DNA from: Sthenelais limicola
Taxonomy: Eukaryota > Annelida > Polychaeta > Phyllodocida > Sigalionidae
Direction of reading: 5' to 3'
Assembly: GCA_942159475.1 (NCBI GenBank)
Contig: OW804096.1
Location: 37,571,744 to 37,635,743, forward strand
DNA length: 64,000 nucleotides
This document shows positions 55,913 through 64,000 of this stretch, piece by piece. Both the position numbers and the translations under genes were made by a program. Below the pieces are notes generated by a model, which saw only the letters and a list, made by a program, of their open reading frames with translations, did not search any database and had not been told where the DNA came from. Position 1 is the stretch's first letter; every line of letters starts with the position of its first letter.

Positions 55913-56590
55913 AATTTATTGCAGTATACTATACCTGGAGTAAGAGGAAGACCAGCTATAGGAGCTGAACTAAACAGGCTGGTAAAACATCATACAGTAA
56001 TAGATGACAGTATACTACCACAGGAGTTAGTGTAAAACCGCCTGATAATATATCCTACAACAATACATGGTAGTATAATACTAAGGATTTAATGGAAGAG
56101 CAGTTATAGAAGCTGAACGAAACGGCCTGGTAAAACATCATACAACTAACTATTGATGGGTGTATATATATACTGGCCCAGGAGTTAGTTGTAGACCAGC
56201 TATAGAAGCTGAACTAAACAGCCTGGTATATAATACAGTAATAGGTGGCAGTATACTACTCCAGGAGGAATAACAGTTATAGGAGCAGAACTAAACAGCC
56301 TGGTGAGACATCATACAACACCCGATGGTAATATACTACCCCAGGAGTTAGTGGAGGACCAGCTATAGGAACTACACAGCATGGTAAGGCATGATAGAAA
56401 TAGATGGTAGTCTAGGACTAGTATAGTGACAGACCTGCTATAGGAGCTGCACAAAAAAGCGTGGAAAACATCATACATCAATAGATGGTAGTATACTACT
56501 GCAAGAGTTAGTGGAATACCAACTATAGAAGCTGAACTAAACAGCATTGTAAAATATCACTCAACTGTAGAGAAAAAGCTATAGCAGGGC
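55913..56590. repeat. minisatellite, about 80-100 bp unit
   Basis: About eight diverged units of GGAGTTAGTGGAAGACCAGC, TATAGGAGCTGAACTAAACA, GCCTGGTAAAACATCATACA and ATAGATGGTAGTATACTAC in fixed order. Confidence 0.85.
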
Positions 56591-56600
56591 CATATCTTAT

Positions 56601-56812
56601 TGACCTTCACCAATCCTCTGAAATAACCCAAATTTAAGACTGAAAATCTGGTTTTAATAATTACATTTTAACATAACCAGAAAGATTTATTGAATGAATA
56701 CAATACAGAATACACTCAGATAAACCTAGAATTTATCAATCTTCGGTCTAATTTAGCAGAATTTGATAGATGTGTAGAACTGTAGATTGTGCGTTTTCTG
56801 GAAATTTGACCC
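56601..56812 (-). mobile_element. MITE family A, left end lost
   Basis: Starts inside the left arm (ACCTTCACCAATCCTCTG); right end TTTCTGGAAATTTGACCC. Confidence 0.7.
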
Positions 56813-57086
56813 AGCAGCTGATCTACAGCCTATTGCTGGTAGGAAGAGAGGGTGGATGGTGCAGCAGATACCAGCTAAGTATACATTATAGCAGGGCACC
56901 CAGCAGATGTCTCTTCCATCCCATGTTTCATCAGCAGTGGCTTCCCAGGCGTATTGCAGAGGTATTTAAGTGGCTTCCAATTGGTAAACAGTTGATCCCG
57001 CAGTTTATACGTGTTGTAATTAACACATTCACTGAGGGGGAATCAAACTTCTGCGCCTTAGCACTGCCTTACCAGCTTAATTGACC

Positions 57087-57190
57087 AGGGCCCTGTTGCA
57101 TAACTGATCCCTACTTAATATTTCCCTTCCTTAGCTTGTTTTCCTTGCTAAGCTGTAGGTAAGATACCTTACCTGTGGGGAAGGAATTTG
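57087..57190. mobile_element. MITE family E copy
   Basis: AGGGCCCTGTTGCATAACTG, then CCTTCCTTAGCTTG, faced by an arm AAGCTGTAGGTAAG and GGGGAAGGAATTTG. Confidence 0.5.
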
Positions 57191-57820
57191 CTATATACAT
57201 GATGTTAAATTTTTTTCAGATTTTTATATTGAAATTAATAGAGAATAGATGGAGCTCGGAGCTAGTAATTGAATACTTGACTAGATCCTTGAGTTCCTGT
57301 CATTATTTCTCAAATGCCCTTAAATATTGGGAAGCTTTTTCTGATTTCAGAACAAAAGACAAAGGTTATATCCAATATTCAGGAATTAAAAGTAAAATTC
57401 TTATTGTAAGTGCGCAACAAACGTGGTTGTTGGCTTTCAAATGGGCTGGACATGAATGGATCAGAAAATAGGAATTTAGCTGGTCATGCAACTTTAATTC
57501 AAACACCAACTATTTATAAATCAGAGCATTCTTCAAGGAGAGTGACTTGGTTCAGTACTTAAGATTACTTGCTTTTTAACTCTCTATCCTGACTCTATCC
57601 TGAGAGATGTGTGTGTTGCTTCTTCTGGGAGTGCTACTTAATTCATCAACTGTATTGAGCCTACAAGTATCTTTACTTAAACGTGGACTTTCACTGTCCT
57701 TGAACCTTCATGGTCTGGACTAAAAACAACCCGATGTAGTACAGCTGATAAGAAAGTAGTTGAAGGCTTTTCATTTAGTAAATTCTGCTCAATTGGACTT
57801 ATAAATGAAGTATAAATAAT

Positions 57821-58452
57821 GGGCCATTCTCAGAAAAGTCTTGCCAATGGTGTCTTTGTTCTTTATGGGTCCCTGAAGCTGAGGAAAATTTAGTAATTGA
57901 TTTTCTGTGATTAAATATAACTTTACAAGTCATGAGCATTGCTTTACGTACAGTTTGGTATATATGTGCGAAGGTCACATCAAGGTCATTTGGGGTTGGG
58001 TATGGAAACCCCCCTATAAATAGTATGTCCATAGCATGATTTTGAATATTTACAGCTGTAAAAAAGGATATAGAAAAAAAAATGAAAAAATCACCATAAA
58101 CCAATAGAATAGATTCTTAACTCTTGAAAAAAATGAAGATTAATTTTCTCAATATTCAAATTCCGCTGGAATAAGCCAAAATCTATTGTCCGCCAATTTT
58201 ATGTCATGTGACGCGACGGTGATCTGTGCTCACTATATTCAATAGATATATTTGTAAAGAATATGGGAATGTATTGCAGTCACAACAATGTATTCTTATA
58301 ATTATACAAAATGATCCCCCTGAATTTCATTTCTTAGGATCATATAGAGGAGAATATATACTTCCAGGAAATGATACCCCCAAGTCTATCCTTTTAACTT
58401 CATCTTTTTCGATTTCCAACCCTGAAATGCAAGACTTTTCTGAGATTGGCCA
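57821..58452. mobile_element. 632-bp inverted-repeat element
   Basis: GGGCCATTCTCAGAAAAGTC, then TTGCCA, at left; TGCAAGACTTTTCTGAGATT, then GGCCA, at right. The roughly 25-bp inverted ends have few mismatches. No transposase frame inside. Confidence 0.65.
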
Positions 58453-58683
58453 AGATATATATAATATCTTGAATAACAAATAAAGGTAGTCAGCAGCAGT
58501 AGTTTAGTTCTTGTGTAAGATAGAAACTAGTCTCACTGTTGGTTAGAAATTACACCTTTAAGTGTATTGATGAAACTATATGTAACAAATGGAAGAGATT
58601 GAAAAACTGAAAAACCTATTTACATAGGAGTCGCTTTTGGCAAGATATGTTTATCTAGATCAAATAAAAGTGTTTATAAATGA

Positions 58684-58815
58684 ATTTGAGTGTATTTTGA
58701 TATTGTATGGATTGAGGATATATCTCATGTTACGTTCAATTGTATTTTGAACCTCATCGTTGTTTCAGATGTGAGTTATATGAGAGGATTGGTGAAGGTG
58801 ATTTATATATTTTCC
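58684..58815 (+). mobile_element. MITE family A fragment
   Basis: GAGTGTATTTTGATATTGTA to GAGAGGATTGGTGAAGGTGA; the right half only, with a decayed end. Confidence 0.55.
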
Positions 58816-58990
58816 TCCCATAAAGGAGATTTATTCTCAAATGATATATATCTTCTGTCATCTAAGTAATTGGATAATTAGTTTGTGTTTGTTCGTTTCC
58901 TGGTCTAGTTTAGTAGTCTAGTTGGTACTTTTAGAGATGGTAGTTCTCATATCACTCAGTAGGTTGGGCTTGCAACGCTGGCTAAACCTG

Positions 58991-59191
58991 GGGCCCAATG
59001 CATAAGAAATCCCTACTAACGAGTTTCTTTCTTGAGGTACTTTTCCTTGCTAAGCTGGTAAGGAAAATTTAGGGAACTGCTATACAGACAATGCTAGTTT
59101 TTATTCCCAAAGTAGAAATTTCCTACCTAAACAAGGAAAAATAGCTTATCAAGGACAATTTCATGCAAATATTTCTTATGCAACAGGGCCC
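58991..59191. mobile_element. MITE family E, full copy
   Basis: GGGCCCAATGCATAAGAAAT and ATTTCTTATGCAACAGGGCC, then C, are inverted ends; the inner arms carry TTTTCCTTGCTAAGC and CAAGGAAAAATAGC. Confidence 0.7.
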
Positions 59192-59588
59192 TGCCTGAGT
59201 TGCACGGAAAGAATGCCTTGGAGTTAGATATGAGACATGTTAATTTGGGACTGGCCACACTCGTGTATGACAGCTATATGACCTGACGGGAGGTTCACCT
59301 TTGAAACCAATACACATGTGGTCCATAATGTGGCTTCGTGTCTCTAAAATAGTGTTACCTATTGCAGTAGGCTGAATGTATAGGATTGGCTATATGATGA
59401 AAGGACAACTAATTTATGTAAAGTTCTTTTTTTCTATACATCAGGGTATTTTTTTCAATTCAATCATATATATAGTATTATGTTTAACTGATGGTCCTTC
59501 AGCATCTGTATGCACTATACAATGATATTATGAAGCTGCATTCTCAGCTATCATAACTAAACAAATCTTACCGAATTCCCTCATATCA

Positions 59589-59785
59589 CAGAACTATAGG
59601 ACTGGATTTAGCAAGATTCTGCTGCTGTTATATGTTATACTAGAGTTACTTATATTATGACTTATAGGACTGGATTTATCAATATTCTGCTGATATTCTA
59701 TGTCTAAACTAGAGTTACTCATATTATGACCTATAGGACTGAATTTATCAATATTCTGCTGATGTTCTATTTTTATACAATATTT
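59589..59785. repeat. three-unit tandem repeat, about 66 bp
   Basis: TATAGGACTGGATTTATCAA, TATTCTGCTGATATTCTAT and ACTAGAGTTACTYATATTAT recur in order three times. Confidence 0.85.
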
Positions 59786-59863
59786 CCGACAAATAATAAA
59801 ACAATACACAGAAATGGGTTGTTGTTCTCTATCTGTGAAGTTCTTCCAAGCTCATGTATTCCT

Positions 59864-59975
59864 TATGCACATATAATAAATATAGAATGTAACTCGCCAT
59901 CGTAATCGATAATGTATCATGCTTATGCAGATGAATCTTGTCCAATAAATGTTTGATTACCGGCTCGTTCCATTC
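59864..59975. mobile_element. MITE family D copy
   Basis: TAGAATGTAACTCGCCATCG, then TAATCGATAATG, then GCAGATGAATCTTGTCCAAT. Confidence 0.6.
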
Positions 59976-60000
59976 TCTCTATGTATTCATTTGTGTATAT

Positions 60001-60195
60001 AGGTCAGATTTTCACAATTGACAGCTGTACGTATTTAGTAATTTCTGCTAAATTCTGCTAAAAAATTATAAATTTAGGGTAAATCTAAGTATATTTGGTA
60101 TCGCATTGATTTAAAGTATCAGTTCTGTTATGTTAAACTGCATTTGGAAGCTCATTTCTGTATTTAAATGTGGGTTATTTGAGGGGATTGGTGCA
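60001..60195 (+). mobile_element. MITE family A, right end lost
   Basis: GGTCAGATTTTCACAATTGA, with a deletion in the left end; interior intact to GAGGGGATTGGTGCAG, then a GGGGTGCAGTTT repeat. Confidence 0.65.
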
Positions 60196-60283
60196 GTTTG
60201 GGGTGCAGTTTGGGGTGCAGTTTGATTGATCCTAACTGCATGGACGACGTATCATCTAGGTTCTAGACAGAGAATAGAATACA

Positions 60284-60390
60284 GGGGCAAGTTGCATAAA
60301 TAATACTTACTTAAAGTGTTCCTTGCCAATAACCCCATACACAATTTTCTTTCCTACACTTATAAAAAAAAGCCTATGCCACAGATGACA
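60284..60390. mobile_element. MITE family E, diverged copy
   Basis: GGGGCAAGTTGCATAAATAA to TTTCCTACACTTAT and AAGCCTATGCC. Confidence 0.4.
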
Positions 60391-60454
60391 CAGAGTATAG
60401 AGAAGAAAGATCTGTTTAATTAGTTGGAGGGTTGTGCATTCCTCAGGCTTCCCC

Positions 60455-60550
60455 ATTTTATTCAATACTCAGATATACCTAATAGTTATCATTGTTTAGC
60501 CTAATTTGGCAGAAATTACTAAATGTGTAGAGGTGTCGATTCTATATTAA
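60455..60550 (-). mobile_element. MITE family A fragment
   Basis: ATACTCAGATATACCTAATA to TTACTAAATGTGTAGAGGTG; interior only. Confidence 0.5.
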
Positions 60551-60998
60551 GTCAGTAGACCAGCAAAAGGTTCGTCCTCTAGCTGAGATATAATGCCTTT
60601 TGTGAGTATTAAACACCTATCGACCTATGTGCACAGATATTTGTCAAAGATCATCCTCCAAGCAACGAGGGATCTATTTCTCACCAGATAATTACATGTA
60701 TACTCATAATAAACCTTTATCCAAAAAAAAGTCTTTGTGACTTCCTCACCCATATCTATAGAGAAGGTTCGGAGGATCATATGGAGCCGAGGAGGATCTC
60801 TAGTGGATACCGGGGTGGGGCAGTGTGTAGTGAGGAGCATATTGTAGCAAGATGTGACTGAATGAAGAGGTTTGGTGATAAGTGGACCATACTTATCTAC
60901 CTCCCACACCTAGACCCCTCACCACAAACACACACCATGTGTCCCTCCTCGCCCGCTCACCACCTCCCACATCTTCCCTGTGGTGCTTGATACATGAT

Positions 60999-61235
60999 GG
61001 GTCAGATTTTCAGAAAGTGCACAATCTACAGTTCTACACATCTATCAAATTCTGCTAAATTAGAGGGAAAATTGAGTAATACTAGGTACATCTGAGTATA
61101 TTCTGTAATGTATTCATTCAATAAATCTGTCTGGTTATGTTGAACTGTATTCTGAACCTGATTTTCGTCTTAAATTTGGGTTATTTAAGAGGATTGGTGA
61201 AGGCCAATTGTACGTTTTTTCTGAAGATCTGGCCC
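60999..61235 (+). mobile_element. MITE family A copy
   Basis: GGGTCAGATTTTCAGAAAG to TTTCTGAAGATCTGGCCC. Confidence 0.8.
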
Positions 61236-61492
61236 ACATGCTTCAATCCCTGTCTACATACTTGCATGTACCCCAAGGTGGTAGTGTGTGTGTGGGGGGG
61301 GGGGCACTTCAGCTTTAGACACTGCCTTAAACTATCTTTAAACAGAATTAATGTCAGACATTGATGGTGCACTGTTTGACGCGTTGTTTTACACTGTTTC
61401 AGTTATTAAGGTGCTGTTCAGGGGTGCGATCAGCTTAGGGTTCCATGGTAACACATGATTTAAATGTCGTCTGCTACTGACAGGGTAACGCA

Positions 61493-61874
61493 TGTGATGT
61501 GTTTCAGGGAAATGAGTCACAAGTCGTAAAAATGATATTTTTACGAAGTGCTTTATTCACGAGATCTCTTTGTTGGGATGTTTTAATTTTGTTAGAGAAT
61601 AGCGCTGTACGTATATATGAATACATGTCCTAAATTTCAAGACAGTGTATTAAATATATCCTTGCATTTCTAAGGACTACATTTAAATACTTCACTGGTT
61701 TTTGCCCATCCAGAAATATTGCGAACTTAAAAAATATCAACATAAAATATAGAAACAACTTGTCCTTAGTGTTTACCATCATTGGAATCACCTTGATCTC
61801 ATCTTTTCAAATATGATGATATCTCAAAATCCATTTATTGAGACTTGTGAGTCATTTCCCTGGAACACATCACA
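61493..61874. mobile_element. MITE family B, full copy
   Basis: TGTGATGTGTTTCAGGGAAA to GTCATTTCCCTGGAACACAT, then CACA; both ends share the same GGGAAA change. Confidence 0.85.
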
Positions 61875-61942
61875 AATAGTGGCATCATCACGAGCCTCCT
61901 CGAGATGATAGCTAAACAAGGTTGATCTACCTTTAAATAATT

Positions 61943-62184
61943 GGGTCAGATTTTCAGAAAATGTACAATTCAACTTCGCCAATCTTCTAAAAAAAGACCC
62001 AATTTAAGACGAAATTAAAGTTCAAAATACAGTTCAGCCTAGCTAAACATATTGCTAGAATCAATGCAATGCCGAATATACTCGAATTTACCTAGTTTTG
62101 ACCAAATTGCAGCTTAATTTAGCAGAATGGTCTAAATGTGTACAGCTGCCAATAATTATTGTACATTTTCTGAAAATATGACCC
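61943..62184 (-). mobile_element. MITE family A copy
   Basis: GGGTCAGATTTTCAGAAAA to TTCTGAAAATATGACCC; 4-bp duplication AATT. Confidence 0.85.
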
Positions 62185-62351
62185 AATTATGATCAAGAGC
62201 CAGTCAGCTCGAAATCTCGTTAAATAAACCACAACCAAAATAAAGGCCTTTTCCTTCCTAAATTGAAACTTATTAACATCATACCGGCACTCTTGATATA
62301 CAAGCGATAATACTCCTACTTCGCTACAAATTAAGATAAATCCAGTAAAGG

Positions 62352-62428
62352 AGTGATGGCCGACATTGAGAGACTGTAGTGCACTATGTCTAGTGGCATA
62401 ATCCCGAGATAAACAGTGCACCAGACAA
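62352..62428. mobile_element. MITE family F, partial copy
   Basis: TGATGGCCGACATTGAGAGA, GTGGCATAATCCCGAGAT and AACAGTGCACCAGAC. Confidence 0.5.
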
Positions 62429-62673
62429 ATGCAGAACTATTAAAACGTTAAATATATTACTTCCAATCTGCTAGACTAATACAATTTCTTATATCATGTT
62501 CTTTGCACATCATATTCATTCAGGGCTGTAGCTTTGGCTGTAGCTTTGGCTCTTGAGCAAACAGGTCTTCCTCCATTCTTTGAAAAGATTTAATATTACA
62601 TAACTTAAATATATTATATACATTCGAATAAAGTTTGGTTGTGGGTAGATGTGATTAGATGATAGATTTAATT

Positions 62674-63088
62674 TGTGATGTGTTTCAGAGAAATAAGTCA
62701 TAAGTCGCAAAAAATGAATTTTGAGATATCATATTTGAAATGATGAGATCAAGCCGATTACAATGATACTAAACATAAGGACATCTTATAAATATTTCTA
62801 TATTTTATAGAAATATAGAATATTTGATATTTCTATTTTTGAAAAAAAAAAGTTTGCAATATTGTTGGGTGCACAATTACTAATTAAGTAGCTGAATATA
62901 CTCTATAAGATGACCTAAAAAATGCAAGGATATATTTAATACACTATCTTGAAATTTGGTAAATGTATTCATGCTGCAAGCAGGCCGGATTAAGCACCTA
63001 AAAGAAAACATTCCCACAGAGACATCCTGTAAATAAGTCACTTTGTAAAATATAAAATTTGCGACTAATTTTCCTAAAACACATCACA
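62674..63088. mobile_element. MITE family B, full copy
   Basis: TGTGATGTGTTTCAGAGAAA to ACTAATTTTCCTAAAACACA, then TCACA. Confidence 0.85.
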
Positions 63089-63250
63089 TTTGATTGATGA
63101 GAAAGAGGTAAGGTTCATAACATTCTAGTATCGAAAATCAACCATTGAACATAGCAATATGTAGTGAGGTCAAATATTAATCCTTCAAAGCTTTAATTGC
63201 ACTCATTATTAATGTTTGTATTTTTTCAAGACTGAAACTCATAACTTGCC

Positions 63251-63472
63251 AGAAGTTGCCAGAAAATATACAGTTCACCTTCACCAAATCCTCTCAAATA
63301 ACCCAAATTATTTCAGACGAAAATAAAGTTCAAAATACAGTTCAACCTGACCAAACAGATTGCTAGAATCAATGCGATACGAATATACTCGGATTAACCT
63401 AGTATTGACCAAATTGCAGCCTAGTTTAGCAGAATTTATTAAATGTGTACAGCTACCAATTGTATATTTTCT
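63251..63472 (-). mobile_element. MITE family A, both tips decayed
   Basis: CAGAAAATATACAGTTCACC to CTACCAATTGTATATTTTCT; the GGGTCAG tips are gone. Confidence 0.7.
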
Positions 63473-63621
63473 CTGTCCTCATAGTTGGAAAACAGAACAT
63501 GTTGGACCTGAACGACCGAGAAAACCTCTTTTCAGAAACCTATAAACCATATTGAGCAGTTTCAATAAAGATTCTTTCAAATTCAATAGCAGAATTAGCA
63601 GTTACAATACTTTTAACATGT

Positions 63622-63855
63622 GGGTCAGATTTTCATAAAATGTACAATTCGTTTTCACCAATCCTCTCAAATAATCCACATTTAAGACACAAATGAACTT
63701 AAAAATGCAGTTTAACATAACAGAACTGATACTTTAAATCAATGCGATACCAATATACTCAGATATACCCGGTATTCATTATTTTCAAGCCAAATTTAGC
63801 AGAATTTCCTAATTGTGTAGAGCTGTCAATTGTGCATTTTCTGAAAATCTGACCC
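63622..63855 (-). mobile_element. MITE family A copy
   Basis: GGGTCAGATTTTCATAAAAT to TTCTGAAAATCTGACCC. Confidence 0.85.
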
Positions 63856-64000
63856 ATATGGGGTCATATACATCTTAAACTTTCACGTTGGCACAACCTG
63901 GCTTTTGAATTTCGCATGAGGCAGTAGACAGTCAATGCTATTCTGAGCCACGAGGGAGATCCCAGCTGAGATGGTTGTGGTGGAATGAGTAGCATAGTTT

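Noticed and set aside
57175..57471. Open frame of 98 codons
   Set aside because: No recognisable domain, no acceptor-donor pair in a phase that fits either gene, and it begins inside family E sequence.
60625..60909. Open frame of 94 codons on the - strand as a possible 5' exon of the scaffold gene
   Set aside because: No acceptor at its upstream side and no donor in the needed phase.
1..64000. CRISPR arrays, prophage genes or toxin-antitoxin loci
   Set aside because: None seen; the tandem repeats here have no regular unique spacers and the gene structure is that of an animal.

Overview
Overall. This is nuclear DNA of an animal, most likely an AT-rich marine invertebrate (mollusc, hemichordate, echinoderm or similar). 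The evidence is spliced genes with GT-AG introns up to about 18 kb, intact R2-like and jockey/CR1-like non-LTR retrotransposons, tRNA-derived SINEs and a very dense load of short inverted-repeat transposons (MITEs). The species cannot be fixed from the sequence. There are no bacterial-style operons, CRISPR arrays or phage genes.

Genes. Two host genes converge tail to tail. (1) On the + strand, 605-15784 holds the last six exons of a glycosyltransferase family 49 gene (GT49; LARGE/B4GAT1 type), 209 codons joined in consistent phase to a stop; its 5' part lies before the window. (2) On the - strand, 51604 down to about 22143 holds six exons in consistent phase of a long, low-complexity cytoskeletal-type scaffold protein. 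These include one 2.5 kb exon and a C-terminal motif that resembles the ALP/Enigma (PDZ-LIM) internal domain. Its 5' exons lie beyond the window or were not recognised. Between the two (about 15.8-22.1 kb) is the intergenic region.

Mobile DNA. The penultimate intron but one of the GT49 gene (4409-15158) is a set of nested insertions. A tandem array of 44-nt units, each copying the splice acceptor plus the first 12 codons of the next exon, is split by a 9.8 kb block. That block carries a DNA transposon with 8-bp target duplications (6746-13030). Inside it sits an R2/NeSL/Hero-type retrotransposon flanked by 644-bp direct repeats of its own 3' end and by an 8-bp target duplication (8242-12659). 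A second LINE, truncated at its 5' end but with an intact reverse transcriptase, lies at about 38320-41126 in an intron of the scaffold gene.

MITE landscape. From 32.7 kb to the end, the introns and upstream region of the scaffold gene hold more than twenty copies of a roughly 235-bp element (family A; ends GGGTCAGATTTTC, 4-bp target duplications). More than ten copies of a roughly 350-420-bp element (family B; ends TGTGATGTGTTTCAG) are spread over the whole window. Smaller families include C (TTAA-flanked), D, E and F, together with satellites, microsatellites and purine or pyrimidine tracts. I see no novel defence or metabolic system. The items most worth a second look are the duplicated splice-acceptor array, the retroelement with LTR-like direct repeats, and the family A swarm with its 4-bp target duplications.
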